Source: Aeromonas schubertii (GTDB taxonomy: Bacteria > Pseudomonadota > Gammaproteobacteria > Enterobacterales > Aeromonadaceae). Taken from it: a stretch of 47,735 nt of DNA. Below the pieces are notes generated by a model that was given only the letters and a program-made list of their open reading frames with translations, was not told the origin of the DNA and searched no databases. The stretch covers positions 1-47,735 of the forward strand of contig NZ_CDDB01000025.1 in assembly GCF_000820105.1 (NCBI RefSeq). Direction: 5' to 3'. Shown here piece after piece: positions 25,633 through 33,956 of this stretch (positions are counted from its first letter, which is position 1; the number at the start of each line of letters is the position of its first letter). The position numbers and the translations under genes were made by a program.

Positions 25633-26625
25633 ATGCTGATCCACTCCACCCGTCAGGGGGCTATCCCCGAGACCGGCAAACCCGGGGTCATCCCCTCTCA
25701 TTCCGAGCCCGCTCGCAAGAGCAAGGGGAGCGCTCGCAGCGAGCGCCAGCCCGATCTGGCGCGCCTGCAGCGCTGGGCCCTGATCGGTAACACCCAGCAG
25801 CGTATCGCCTCGGCCCAGAGCAGCGAGCAGGCGCTGGGGTTGGTGTGGAGCGAGCTGCGCAAGCTCGATGGTCAGCTGGCACAGCAACGGGGGCGGGCGC
25901 TGGAGCTCAACGGTCGCCTCAGCCGCCTGGAGCAGCACGTCAGCGGTGAGAAGGGGCCTCTCACGGCCGATCTCAAGCCCAGGCTGCTCGACAGGGCTCC
26001 CACCCTCACCTATCAGGCTGAGGGGCTGGATCTTCTCACCACCAAGGGGGAGAGCGAGCGGCTCTGGATCTCGTTCCCGGTCAGTGCCGCCGCGGTGGAG
26101 GTCAGCCTGCCCGCAGGGGCCTCGCCCCAGGAGGTGTTGTCACGGCTCAATCAGGCGCTGCAAGGGGAGCAGATCACTGCTCGTCGTGGCGCTGATGGTC
26201 AACTGACCCTGACCCTGCCCGAGGGACAGAGGCGCAAGCTCGACGAGCCGGTGTTGCTGCGTGGCGAGGGGGTCAGGCTGCCGGCGGGCAATCCCATTCC
26301 GGTGCGCTTCAAGCAGAGTGAAGGTGAGCTGGGGAAGATAGAGAAGGGGCTCTCCCGGGGAGAGATCGCCCAGGAGCAGCAGCGTATCCGCAAGCTGCTG
26401 GCCGATGTTGAGCTGTCGGTACGAGAGCTCAAGCAGTTTCGCCAGCGAGCCATGCAGCAGCTCAAGCAGGTGCAGTCGCGCAGCCAGAGCATCTCTGCCA
26501 GCGAGCTCGAGCAGCTGCAATCCCGTCTCAGTGAGGTGCTGACCCAGGGATTTGCCGGCACCATGTCGGGGCTGCTGGCCCAGGCCAATGTGTCACGGCA
26601 GACGGTGGTGGCGCTGCTCACCTGA
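25633..26625 (+). CDS. LafW-like lateral flagellar protein of unknown function
   Basis: 330-residue protein ten bases after flgL, so almost certainly co-transcribed with the hook genes, and followed by a strong terminator. No signal peptide or membrane helix. The N-terminal 40 residues are polar and basic, as in exported axial proteins; residues about 60-110 and 235-305 are predicted coiled coil (rich in Gln, Arg, Leu), flanking a central beta-type region (LWISFPVSAAAVEVSLPAG onward). The position matches the gene called lafW in Vibrio lateral clusters, described as hook-associated. That name is inferred from position; I do not recognise a domain. Confidence 0.6.
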   Translation: MLIHSTRQGAIPETGKPGVIPSHSEPARKSKGSARSERQPDLARLQRWALIGNTQQRIASAQSSEQALGLVWSELRKLDGQLAQQRGRALELNGRLSRLEQHVSGEKGPLTADLKPRLLDRAPTLTYQAEGLDLLTTKGESERLWISFPVSAAAVEVSLPAGASPQEVLSRLNQALQGEQITARRGADGQLTLTLPEGQRRKLDEPVLLRGEGVRLPAGNPIPVRFKQSEGELGKIEKGLSRGEIAQEQQRIRKLLADVELSVRELKQFRQRAMQQLKQVQSRSQSISASELEQLQSRLSEVLTQGFAGTMSGLLAQANVSRQTVVALLT

Positions 26626-26650
26626 GTGCTCGCGCTGCGACTGGGTTGTC

Positions 26651-26683
26651 ACGCCATCCATCAGGGTGGCGTTTTGCATTTTT
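26651..26683 (+). terminator. Rho-independent terminator after lafW
   Basis: ACGCCATC (26651-26658) pairs with GGTGGCGT (26665-26672), eight pairs with one wobble, loop CATCAG, followed by TTT, GCA and TTTTT. Ends the flgB-lafW transcript before the flagellin promoter. Confidence 0.88.
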
Positions 26684-26728
26684 GGGGCCGCGAGGTGGCG
26701 GTGACGATGAAAAAAGTACGCTATCCAT

Positions 26729-26754
26729 TAAATTTTTGTCGCCCCCCTGTCGCT
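26729..26754 (+). promoter_or_regulatory. Sigma-28-like (LafS) promoter of lafA
   Basis: TAAATTTT begins at 26729 and GTCGCT lies at 26749-26754, with 16 bases between TAAA and GTCGCT, exactly as before flgM. A start near 26762 leaves a leader of about 55 bases before the flagellin gene. The -10 half departs from the enteric GCCGATAA. Confidence 0.6.
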
Positions 26755-26817
26755 CTCTTCCTGTGACGAGTTAACCGGGTCAACCGGCCCGCACCAGTAA
26801 CGAACGAGGAACGCATC

Positions 26818-27672
26818 ATGGGTCTTTCCATTCATACCAACTACGCCTCTCTGGTCACCCAAAACCAGCTGAACTCCACCAACAAGATGCTGGGTACTGC
26901 CATGCAGCGCCTGGGTACCGGTCTGCGCATCAACTCTGCCGCCGACGACGCCGCCGGTCTGCAGATGGCCACCCGTCTGCAAGCCCAGTCCAACGGCCAG
27001 AAGGTCGGCATGCGTAACGCTCAGGACGCCATGTCCATGATGCAGACCGCCGAAGGGGCCATGGATGAGATGACCAATATCGTTCAGCGTATGAAGGATC
27101 TGGCTACCCAGGCAGCAAACGGTACCAACAGCTCCGCCGACATGGCCGCCTCCAACTCCGAGTTTGGTGAGCTGCAAAAAGAGCTGAAGAACATCGTTGA
27201 TAACACTACCTATGGTGGCGCCAAGCTGCTGAAGGGTGGCAAGTTCGAAAGCTCCATCACTTTCCAGATCGGTGGCTCTTCTGCTGAAACCCTGAGCCTG
27301 GATCTGTCCGCCAAGCTGAAAGACGTGACCGGTAGCACCGCCAACAAGGGTGTGGAAGGGACTGCGGTGAAGGCGGGTATCGCTGATCAGACCAAGGCCA
27401 CTGCCGCCATGGGCGAACTGGATACCTTCCTGGCTGACATCGGTTCTGTCCGCTCCTCCTTCGGTGCCAATATCAACCGTCTGGAGCACACAGTGACCAA
27501 CCTGGCCAACATGAAGGAGAACACCGATATGGCCAACGGCCGTATCATGGATGCCGACTTCGCGGCCGAAACCACCTCCATGACCAAGAACCAGATGTTG
27601 ATGCAGGCCGGTATGTCCGTCCTCTCCAACTCCAACCAGATGACCGGCATGGTGACCTCCCTGCTGCGTTAA
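26818..27672 (+). CDS. lafA: Lateral flagellin LafA
   Basis: Filament subunit of the lateral flagella, 284 residues, a typical lateral flagellin length. The N-terminal D0/D1 region ([37 protein letters not shown]) and C-terminal D1/D0 region ([20 protein letters not shown] to the terminal SLLR) are strongly conserved; the central variable part is short. Codon choice is more biased and less G/C-rich than in neighbours, as expected for a very highly expressed gene. GAGGAA precedes the ATG. Single copy here; no modification gene (maf) is adjacent. Confidence 0.97.
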   Translation: MGLSIHTNYASLVTQNQLNSTNKMLGTAMQRLGTGLRINSAADDAAGLQMATRLQAQSNGQKVGMRNAQDAMSMMQTAEGAMDEMTNIVQRMKDLATQAANGTNSSADMAASNSEFGELQKELKNIVDNTTYGGAKLLKGGKFESSITFQIGGSSAETLSLDLSAKLKDVTGSTANKGVEGTAVKAGIADQTKATAAMGELDTFLADIGSVRSSFGANINRLEHTVTNLANMKENTDMANGRIMDADFAAETTSMTKNQMLMQAGMSVLSNSNQMTGMVTSLLR

Positions 27673-27680
27673 TCCGGATA

Positions 27681-27704
27681 ACGGGGCCCGCGTGCGGGCC
27701 CCGT
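27681..27704 (+). terminator. Perfect hairpin 1 after lafA
   Basis: ACGGGGCCCGC (27681-27691) is followed two bases later by its exact reverse complement. Nine bases after the flagellin stop. No T run follows, so it may protect the 3' end or act with the next hairpin as a partial terminator. Confidence 0.6.
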
Positions 27705-27745
27705 ACGGATAGGAAAGGGGCGTGCTTCGCCCCTTTCCTATCCGT
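27705..27745 (+). terminator. Perfect 18-bp hairpin 2 between lafA and lafB
   Basis: The arm at 27705-27722 (ACGGATAGG...) is exactly complementary to 27728-27745 with loop TGCTT. It directly abuts hairpin 1. Together they form a very stable barrier between the abundant flagellin message and lafB, probably an attenuator or bidirectional terminator; the usual U-tract is lacking. Confidence 0.6.
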
Positions 27746-27771
27746 AGCCCTTCACCGCGAGGATCCCGATT

Positions 27772-29058
27772 ATGATGGTCGACCCCGTCACCATGGCCAC
27801 CCAGCTGGTCGCCGCCGAGCGCATGAACATGGACAAGATGCTCAAGCGCCAGCAGGAGGCCTTCAAGGCGCAGCTGGAGGCCATCAATGGCCTCAACACC
27901 AAGCTCTCCGCCTTCCAGACCCAGCTCAAGGAGCTCAACAAGGCCTCTACCCTGCAGGCCCAGAAGGCGACCGCCTCGGAAGAGGGCTTTATGACCATCA
28001 CCAGTGACGGCAAGGCCGTCTCGGGGGAGTACAGCCTCTTCGTCAAGCAACTGGCCCAGGCCCATCAGGTGGGCATGGTGTTCACCAGTGAGAGCGATCC
28101 CCTCCCCACCAGTGGTGAACTCAAGCTGACGGTTGCGGGCAAGGAGGTGAGCATCGATTTTGCCACCCTGCCGGCCGGCAGCACGGTGAAGGACCTGGTC
28201 AGCCAGATCAACAACGCCCCCGGTAACGACAAGGTGAAGGCGAGCCTGGTGCGCAGCGACGGCAAGTTGAATCTGGTGCTCACCAGCCGCGAGAGCGGCA
28301 CCGCCAACGCCATCGACGTCCAGTTCAGCGGCGATCCTGCCTCTACCTTCGGCCAGGCCGTGGCGGCCAGAAAGGATGTGACCCTGGCCCAGGATGCCAA
28401 GGTGACCATGGGCAGTGGGCCGGGGGCCATCGAGGTGGTCTCCGCCAGCAACAAGCTCGACAAGCTGATCGATGGTCTCACCATCGATCTGACCAAGGCG
28501 CAGAAGCCGGGCGAAGCGCCTCTGCGCATCAGCGTCACCCAGGACAAGGAGACGGTGACCGGGGCGCTCAAGAAGTTTGTGGAGAGCTACAACGGCCTGG
28601 TGGATGAGATGGGAAAGCTGACGGCGAGCGATCCCAAGAATCCCGGGGCGCTCGCCTCTGACAGCTCGGTACGCAGTCTCAAGAGCGTGTTGACCCGCTC
28701 CGTGCGTGACCTGCCCAATGGCATGAGTCTTGCTCAATTGGGGATCAAGACCGACCGTCACGGCAAACTGACCCTGGACGAGACCGCGTTCAACAAGGCT
28801 CTGGAGAAGGATCCCGAGCTGCTCGGCAAGGCCCTGCTGGGGGACGATGGACTGCTCAAGCGAATGAGTAATGCCATCGATCCCTATACGGCACGGGACG
28901 GCATCTTCAAGCGCAGCAAGGAGAGCATCGAGAAGAGCCAGAAGCGGGTCGATCAGAAGATGGAGGCGCTCGATCGCCGGATGGATGCTGCCTACAAGCG
29001 CTACCTGAACCAGTTCACCGTGATGAACCAGATGCTACAGACCATGCAGGGGATCTGA
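27772..29058 (+). CDS. lafB: Lateral filament cap protein LafB (FliD, HAP2)
   Basis: 428-residue capping protein that adds flagellin at the filament tip. N-terminal DPVTMATQLVAAERMNMDKM and a C-terminal helix ending with LNQFTVMNQMLQTMQGI, with the central FliD domains between (LKSVLTRSVRDLPNGMSLAQ, LGIKTDRHGKLTLDE). GAGG lies upstream; two adjacent ATGs are possible. First gene of lafBCXEFSTU; no clear promoter of its own was seen, so it may depend on read-through from lafA. Confidence 0.95.
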   Translation: MMVDPVTMATQLVAAERMNMDKMLKRQQEAFKAQLEAINGLNTKLSAFQTQLKELNKASTLQAQKATASEEGFMTITSDGKAVSGEYSLFVKQLAQAHQVGMVFTSESDPLPTSGELKLTVAGKEVSIDFATLPAGSTVKDLVSQINNAPGNDKVKASLVRSDGKLNLVLTSRESGTANAIDVQFSGDPASTFGQAVAARKDVTLAQDAKVTMGSGPGAIEVVSASNKLDKLIDGLTIDLTKAQKPGEAPLRISVTQDKETVTGALKKFVESYNGLVDEMGKLTASDPKNPGALASDSSVRSLKSVLTRSVRDLPNGMSLAQLGIKTDRHGKLTLDETAFNKALEKDPELLGKALLGDDGLLKRMSNAIDPYTARDGIFKRSKESIEKSQKRVDQKMEALDRRMDAAYKRYLNQFTVMNQMLQTMQGI

Positions 29059-29065
29059 ACCAGAG

Positions 29066-29458
29066 ATGTTTGAGCAAGACGATGTGCTGGCCGCCTATCA
29101 GCAGGCCGCCACCCATGCCAAGGCCGCCAGTGCCAACCCCCATCAGCTGGTGCTGATGCTGATCGACGGACTGCTCGACGAGATGGCCCGTGCCGAGGGC
29201 CATCTGCAGGCACGCCAGTTTGAGCGCAAGGGGCAGGCCATCGCCAAGTGCCTGGATATCCTCGGTGGCCTCGACAGCGCCCTCGATATGGAGCAGGGCG
29301 GGGAGCTGGCCATGAACCTGCACCGTCTCTACGACTACTGCGGTCAGCGCCTGTTCGAGATCAGCGCCAGCAACCAGGCCGACGGCTTTGCCGAGGTACG
29401 CAAGATCATCACCGAGCTGCGTGAGGGGTGGGAAGCCATGGGGCGTCATGCCGCCTGA
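29066..29458 (+). CDS. lafC: Flagellin chaperone LafC (FliS)
   Basis: 130-residue helical chaperone that keeps flagellin unfolded before export. DVLAAYQQAATHAKAASANP followed by HQLVLMLIDGLLDEMARAEG is the classic FliS signature. Seven bases after lafB. Confidence 0.94.
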   Translation: MFEQDDVLAAYQQAATHAKAASANPHQLVLMLIDGLLDEMARAEGHLQARQFERKGQAIAKCLDILGGLDSALDMEQGGELAMNLHRLYDYCGQRLFEISASNQADGFAEVRKIITELREGWEAMGRHAA

Positions 29459-29470
29459 GTGTTTCCTCCC

Positions 29471-29489
29471 GGGGAAGCCGGGCTTCCCC
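29471..29489 (+). other. Hairpin between lafC and lafX
   Basis: GGGGAAG (29471-29477) pairs with CTTCCCC (29483-29489) around CCGGG, in the 58-base gap. Possible attenuator or processing site within the operon; no T run follows. Confidence 0.4.
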
Positions 29490-29516
29490 TCGTCGTCCGG
29501 TTAAGGAGGCTGACCC

Positions 29517-29828
29517 ATGTTGCCATCACCCCAGGAGAGTGCTCGCCAGTTGTTGCTGGTGGCCACGCGTCTGCTCGATCAGGCCAGAGCCGGTCAGTGG
29601 CAGGAGGTCGCCCGCCTCGATGCGGCATTGGCCAAAGCCTGCACGCAGCTGCGCCGCGTCCCAGACCTGTGGCAGGCCCTGGAGCCGACTCGCAATGAGG
29701 TGCGCCGCCTGCATGCCGAGGCCCTGACCCTCTGCCGTGGCGAAACGCAGCGCCTGCACCGGGAGTGGCAGAGCATGGGTGAGCAGCGTGAGGGGATCCG
29801 TGCCTATGAAGAGGTGGCCAGTCAATGA
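29517..29828 (+). CDS. lafX: LafX, small lateral flagellar protein (FliT-like chaperone position)
   Basis: 103-residue, wholly helical protein rich in Arg, Gln, Glu and Leu with an excellent AAGGAGG site eight bases upstream. No catalytic motif. It occupies the place of FliT in fliDST operons, suggesting a chaperone for the cap protein LafB, but primary sequence resemblance to FliT is weak. ATGA overlap with lafE. Confidence 0.7.
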   Translation: MLPSPQESARQLLLVATRLLDQARAGQWQEVARLDAALAKACTQLRRVPDLWQALEPTRNEVRRLHAEALTLCRGETQRLHREWQSMGEQREGIRAYEEVASQ

Positions 29829-30907
29829 ACAACCTGCTGATTAACGGGACGGGGGGCTTTCGCGGCTCTCGTGGTGAGGCTATCGCCGCCGGACGGGACG
29901 GTGACGCCGAGCCGGAACCCTTCTCGCTGACCCTGGATGAGGAGAGCATGCAGGACAGCCCGCAGCTCCCCCCGAGCGTCTTGCCTCAGCCCCAATTTAC
30001 CCGTATGGCGCTACCGGAAGGTGAGGTTTCCCTCTCTCCCGAAACCCAGTTGCCGGCCCCGCAGGGCAGCGACGGGCCCGCTCAGGCCGACCCGGCAGCG
30101 GATTTGCCCCGGGAGATGCCTTCCCTGGCCTTTCGCGGCATGCCGGTCAGGTTGCCGGCCGCTCCTGCAACCTCCGCAGAGGAGGGGGCATCCACGCCTC
30201 AGCCGATCGGGATGCCGTCGAGAGCGGCGCAGCCGGAACCGGGCGTGAGCGCCCCTGAGCACCCCTCCGCCCCTGTGAAGGGGGAGCGCGCGCTTCGCGA
30301 ACTCTTCTCTACCACACCGCCGGGTGAAGGGGCCAGCGCCACTGCCAAGCGCGAGCTGGTGCCACTTTTGCGCCTCGCGGCGCAGCAGGGGAGTGAGCCT
30401 CTCAGGGAGAGCCGGGAGGCGGCGCCCGAACCTGTCTCCCTGAGAGGGGGGCCGGTGCCGCTTCCCTTGCAGCGACCGGGTGAAATCCAGTGGGCACCCT
30501 TGCGTCTGGCGGATCCCCAGGTGCAGTGGGGGCAGCAACTGGTGGCTGCCCTCAAAGACAAGGTTGAGCTGCAGGTGGGCCAGCAGATCAAGCAGGCCCA
30601 TATCCGCCTCGATCCTCCCGAGCTGGGGCGCCTGGAGCTGAACGTGCGCATGGAGGGGGATCGTCTGACGGTGCAGCTCAATGCGGCCAACCCGGCCGTA
30701 CGCGATGCCCTGATTCAGTCGATGGAACGGCTGCGCAGTGCCCTGATGCCCCATCATGCGGGCGGGGTCGAGGTGAATGTGGGCCAGGGAGGTGCCGGCC
30801 AGCAGGAGCAGAGCCCGCGGGATCAGATCCTGGCCGGTCGCCGTGCCCTGATGGAGGAGGAGGCCACGGCCAGCGATCCCCATGGCTGGCTCGATACCCT
30901 GGTGTGA
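29825..30907 (+). CDS. lafE: Hook-length control protein LafE (FliK)
   Basis: 360-residue secreted ruler protein. The first ~220 residues are Pro/Ala/Glu-rich and probably disordered; the C-terminal domain (about 240-325) is the conserved Flg_hook region (QIKQAHIRLDPPELGRLELN, LNAANPAVRDALIQSMERLR) that triggers the FlhB specificity switch. Confidence 0.93.
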   Translation: MNNLLINGTGGFRGSRGEAIAAGRDGDAEPEPFSLTLDEESMQDSPQLPPSVLPQPQFTRMALPEGEVSLSPETQLPAPQGSDGPAQADPAADLPREMPSLAFRGMPVRLPAAPATSAEEGASTPQPIGMPSRAAQPEPGVSAPEHPSAPVKGERALRELFSTTPPGEGASATAKRELVPLLRLAAQQGSEPLRESREAAPEPVSLRGGPVPLPLQRPGEIQWAPLRLADPQVQWGQQLVAALKDKVELQVGQQIKQAHIRLDPPELGRLELNVRMEGDRLTVQLNAANPAVRDALIQSMERLRSALMPHHAGGVEVNVGQGGAGQQEQSPRDQILAGRRALMEEEATASDPHGWLDTLV

Positions 30908-30947
30908 TCCCCTGACAACCCGAGTTTTAGCGAGAGACTAACGAGAG

Positions 30948-31409
30948 ATGATGCGTCGAATTCTTATCTGGGTGGCGGTGGTCATCATGGTCATCAGCCT
31001 CACACTGGTGTTGGGTTATGTGGGCTACCTCAAGCGCGACAAGATAGAGGTGATGCTGGGGCTGGCCGAGCCCAAACCCGAGCTCAGTGCGACCCCGCTG
31101 TTCAAGCCCCTCGACAAGTTTGTGATCAGCCTGGAAGGGGGCGCCGATACCCACTACATGGTGCTCGAGGTCGCTCTGGTGACCCACAATCCGGCGGTAT
31201 TGAACCAGCTCGATGAGCAAAAGCCGCTGCTGCGTAACGCCATGGTGCAGTACTTCAGCCACCGCAGCCATGACGAGGTGCGCAAGGAGCTGCAACAGAT
31301 CAAGGTGCTACAGGAGTCCCTGCTCAAGAAACTTGAGCTGACCCTGGAGAGCTATGGCTACAAGACCTACCTCGATGAGCTGCTCATCACCAAGGTCGTG
31401 GTGCAGTAA
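30948..31409 (+). CDS. lafF: Stator-associated basal-body protein LafF (FliL)
   Basis: 153-residue inner-membrane protein with one N-terminal helix (residues about 5-26) and a periplasmic FliL domain (LDKFVISLEGGADTHYMVLE; LLRNAMVQYFSHRSHDEVRK; YLDELLITKVVVQ at the end). FliL rings stabilise the stator; it is encoded three genes before lafTU. Confidence 0.93.
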   Translation: MMRRILIWVAVVIMVISLTLVLGYVGYLKRDKIEVMLGLAEPKPELSATPLFKPLDKFVISLEGGADTHYMVLEVALVTHNPAVLNQLDEQKPLLRNAMVQYFSHRSHDEVRKELQQIKVLQESLLKKLELTLESYGYKTYLDELLITKVVVQ

Positions 31410-31418
31410 GGCGGTAAC

Positions 31419-32123
31419 ATGGACGCGCTCTGGGCGGAGGAGAGAGAGTACCGGACATCGGCTCAGCAGGGAGAGGCCGAGGTGCTGCGCCGTTTCCTGC
31501 CCCTGGTCAAGCGCGCAGCCGGCCACCTGCGCAGCCAGGTCTCGGTCACCTTCGATCGGGAGGACATGGAGCAGGTGGGCATGATGGGGCTGCTTGAGGC
31601 GTGGCGACGCTATGGGGGCGAGCTGGATGAACAGTTCGAGAGCTTTGCCTTCAAGCGGATCCGCGGCGCCATGCTCGACGAGCTGCGCCGGCTCGACTGG
31701 CGACCGCGCCAGCTGCGCCAGCAGGTGCATGCCTTCAATCAGCAGGTGCGCGAGCTGCAGGCCCGCCTCGGCCATGTGCCGAGCGAGCCGGAGATAGCCC
31801 AGGCCCTGGGCTGCACCCTCGAAGAGGTGCGTGACCTGGCCTATGCGGGGCAGGCCGAGGCCCTGCAGAGCCTGGAGGAGTGGCTCGAGAACGGAGGCCG
31901 GGCGCCCAGTGCCGAGAGCGATGATGCGGATCTCGCCATGACGGTGAGCAAGGTGCTCACCACCCTGGACAAGCGGGAGCAGCTGCTGCTCTCCCTCTAC
32001 TACCAGCACGAATTGAATATGAAAGAGATAGCCCTGGTGCTCGGCCTGACCGAGTCCCGGGTGTGCCAGTTGCACAAGCAGTGCGTGCTGCAGCTCAAGC
32101 AGCGGCTGGCGGCGTCGTTTTAA
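31419..32123 (+). CDS. lafS: Lateral flagellar sigma-28 factor LafS
   Basis: FliA-type sigma factor of 234 residues that transcribes the late lateral genes and is held in check by FlgM. Region 2 (FDREDMEQVGMMGLLEAWRR, FESFAFKRIRGAMLDELRRL), region 3 (LQARLGHVPSEPEIAQALGC) and region 4 with its helix-turn-helix (MKEIALVLGLTESRVCQLHK) are all present. It lies inside the late operon, giving positive feedback. Confidence 0.96.
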   Translation: MDALWAEEREYRTSAQQGEAEVLRRFLPLVKRAAGHLRSQVSVTFDREDMEQVGMMGLLEAWRRYGGELDEQFESFAFKRIRGAMLDELRRLDWRPRQLRQQVHAFNQQVRELQARLGHVPSEPEIAQALGCTLEEVRDLAYAGQAEALQSLEEWLENGGRAPSAESDDADLAMTVSKVLTTLDKREQLLLSLYYQHELNMKEIALVLGLTESRVCQLHKQCVLQLKQRLAASF

Positions 32124-32158
32124 CCGGGGGAGACTCCCCCTCAATCCGGAGTGGATAG

Positions 32159-33016
32159 ATGCTTAAGCAGATTGGCATTGGGGTGATCCTCGTCTGTGTC
32201 CTGGGGGGCTTCATGATGGCGGGGGGCAAGGTGATCGCCCTGTGGCAGCCGGCCGAGCTGATCATCATCATAGGGGCCGCCGTGGGCTCCATGATGCTGG
32301 GTAACGAGAAATCGGTGCTCATCGAGATGAAGCACCAGCTCAAGCAGGTGTTCAAGCCCAACAAAGAGGAGAAGGAGCTCTATCGGGAGCTGCTGACCCT
32401 GATGCATCAACTGCTTGAGGAGACGCGCAACAAGGGGCTCAAGGCCCTCGATGAGCATATCGAGAATCCCCAGCAGAGTTCGGTCTTCCTGATGTATCCC
32501 CAGATCTCCGAGGATCCCCAACTGCTCGGCTTTATCATCGACAACCTGCGTCTGCTCGGCATGGGCAAGATCAGCCCCCACGAGCTCGATACCATGCTGG
32601 AGCAGGAGATCATGGCCATCGAAGAGGATCTCCTCAAGCCGGCCCACGCCCTGCACAAGACCGGAGAGGCCTGCCCGGGCTTTGGCATCCTGGCGGCGGT
32701 GATGGGCATCATCATCACCATGCAGCAGCTCGACGGCCCCCTGGCCAACATAGGTGTCCACGTGGCGGCCGCCCTGGTGGGCACCTTTATCGGCATCTTC
32801 CTCTGCTACTGCCTGCTCGAACCCCTGAGCTCGGCCATGGAGGAGCAGGTGAAGCGCCGCATCGGCCTCATGATGTGCATCAAGTCGATCCTGCTGGCCC
32901 AACTGCGCGGCAAGCTTCCCCTGCTGGCGGTGGACGCCGGTCGCAAGGTGCTCGAGCCCGAGGTCAAACCCAGCTTCCTCGAGCTGGAAGAGTGGGTCAC
33001 CAACAGGGCGATGTAA
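32159..33016 (+). CDS. lafT: Lateral stator protein LafT (MotA)
   Basis: 285-residue, four-helix ion-channel subunit of the lateral motor. The cytoplasmic loop keeps the rotor-facing Arg (EETRNKG, E. coli R90) and has Asp in place of E98 (ALDEHIENP). The functional prolines are in the last two helices (GEACPGFGILAAVMGIIITM and IFLCYCLLEPLSSAME). A small GGGGG-AGACT-CCCCC hairpin lies in the 35-base gap after lafS. Confidence 0.95.
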   Translation: MLKQIGIGVILVCVLGGFMMAGGKVIALWQPAELIIIIGAAVGSMMLGNEKSVLIEMKHQLKQVFKPNKEEKELYRELLTLMHQLLEETRNKGLKALDEHIENPQQSSVFLMYPQISEDPQLLGFIIDNLRLLGMGKISPHELDTMLEQEIMAIEEDLLKPAHALHKTGEACPGFGILAAVMGIIITMQQLDGPLANIGVHVAAALVGTFIGIFLCYCLLEPLSSAMEEQVKRRIGLMMCIKSILLAQLRGKLPLLAVDAGRKVLEPEVKPSFLELEEWVTNRAM

Positions 33017-33951
33017 TGCGCAACCACGAGCAGATCATCATCAAGCGCCAGCAGAGGCGCAATCATGGACCCAAGGCTGGCGGTGCCTGGAAGGTGGCCT
33101 TTGCCGACTTCACCCTGGCCATGATGGCGTTTTTCATGGTGCTCTGGATCCTGGCGGTCTCCAATCAGGAGGAGCGCACCGCAGTCGCCAGCCGGCTGAG
33201 GGATTACAGCATCATGGACAGCGAGGCGAATCCCTTCGATATCAGCAACAGCCCCTATCCGGTGGATCTGGGGGGGAACCCCTCTGTGGTGGATGAGACC
33301 TCGCCCCGATTCAGCGAGCAGGGGCAGCGCATGCCCAAGTATCGCGACAACCCGGGTACCATCTTCAACGAACAGGGCAAGGCGGGTTATCAGAGCCTGC
33401 TCAAGGGGCGGGTCGAGGGTGAGAAGCAGATGCAGCAACTGGCCGGCTTTATCGGCTCCCTGGCCAACCAGATGGAGGCGAGCCGCAACCTGGAGCTGCA
33501 GGTGGTTCCCCAGGGACTGCGCATCCTTATCCGCGATAACGATCAGCGGGAGATGTACGCCCGTGGCAGCGCCCGCATCACCCCCTTCTTCCACCATCTG
33601 TTGATGGCCCTGGCCCCGGTGTTCGAACGCATCGAGAACCGGGTGATGATCTCGGGCCACACGGACGCCACCCCCTTCGCCGGACAGAACTACACCAACT
33701 GGGAGCTCTCCTCGGATCGCGCCATGATGGCGCGCCGGGTGCTGCAGGCGGGAGGCATGCCCTCCGAGCGGGTGGCACAGGTGGTGGGCATGGCCGAGAC
33801 CATGCCCGAGGATCCCGACGATCCCAAGAGCAGCCGCAACCGCCGCATCGAACTGTTGATCATGTCGCAGGGGGCGGAAGAGAATCTGGACCGGCTGTTT
33901 AGCAGCCACCTCAAACAGGCGGCGGCAGCGGCTCGCCGTCAGGAGCCCTGA
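33016..33951 (+). CDS. lafU: Lateral stator protein LafU (MotB)
   Basis: 311-residue stator subunit with one membrane helix and a peptidoglycan-binding OmpA-like domain. The ion-binding Asp is D31 in VAFADFTLAMMAFFMVLW; this context is of the proton-driven type. The periplasmic domain has ISGHTDATPF and SSRNRRIELLI. The start codon overlaps the lafT stop (TAATG). The longer open frame upstream overlaps lafT and is ignored. Confidence 0.95.
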   Translation: MRNHEQIIIKRQQRRNHGPKAGGAWKVAFADFTLAMMAFFMVLWILAVSNQEERTAVASRLRDYSIMDSEANPFDISNSPYPVDLGGNPSVVDETSPRFSEQGQRMPKYRDNPGTIFNEQGKAGYQSLLKGRVEGEKQMQQLAGFIGSLANQMEASRNLELQVVPQGLRILIRDNDQREMYARGSARITPFFHHLLMALAPVFERIENRVMISGHTDATPFAGQNYTNWELSSDRAMMARRVLQAGGMPSERVAQVVGMAETMPEDPDDPKSSRNRRIELLIMSQGAEENLDRLFSSHLKQAAAAARRQEP

Positions 33952-33956
33952 CATTC

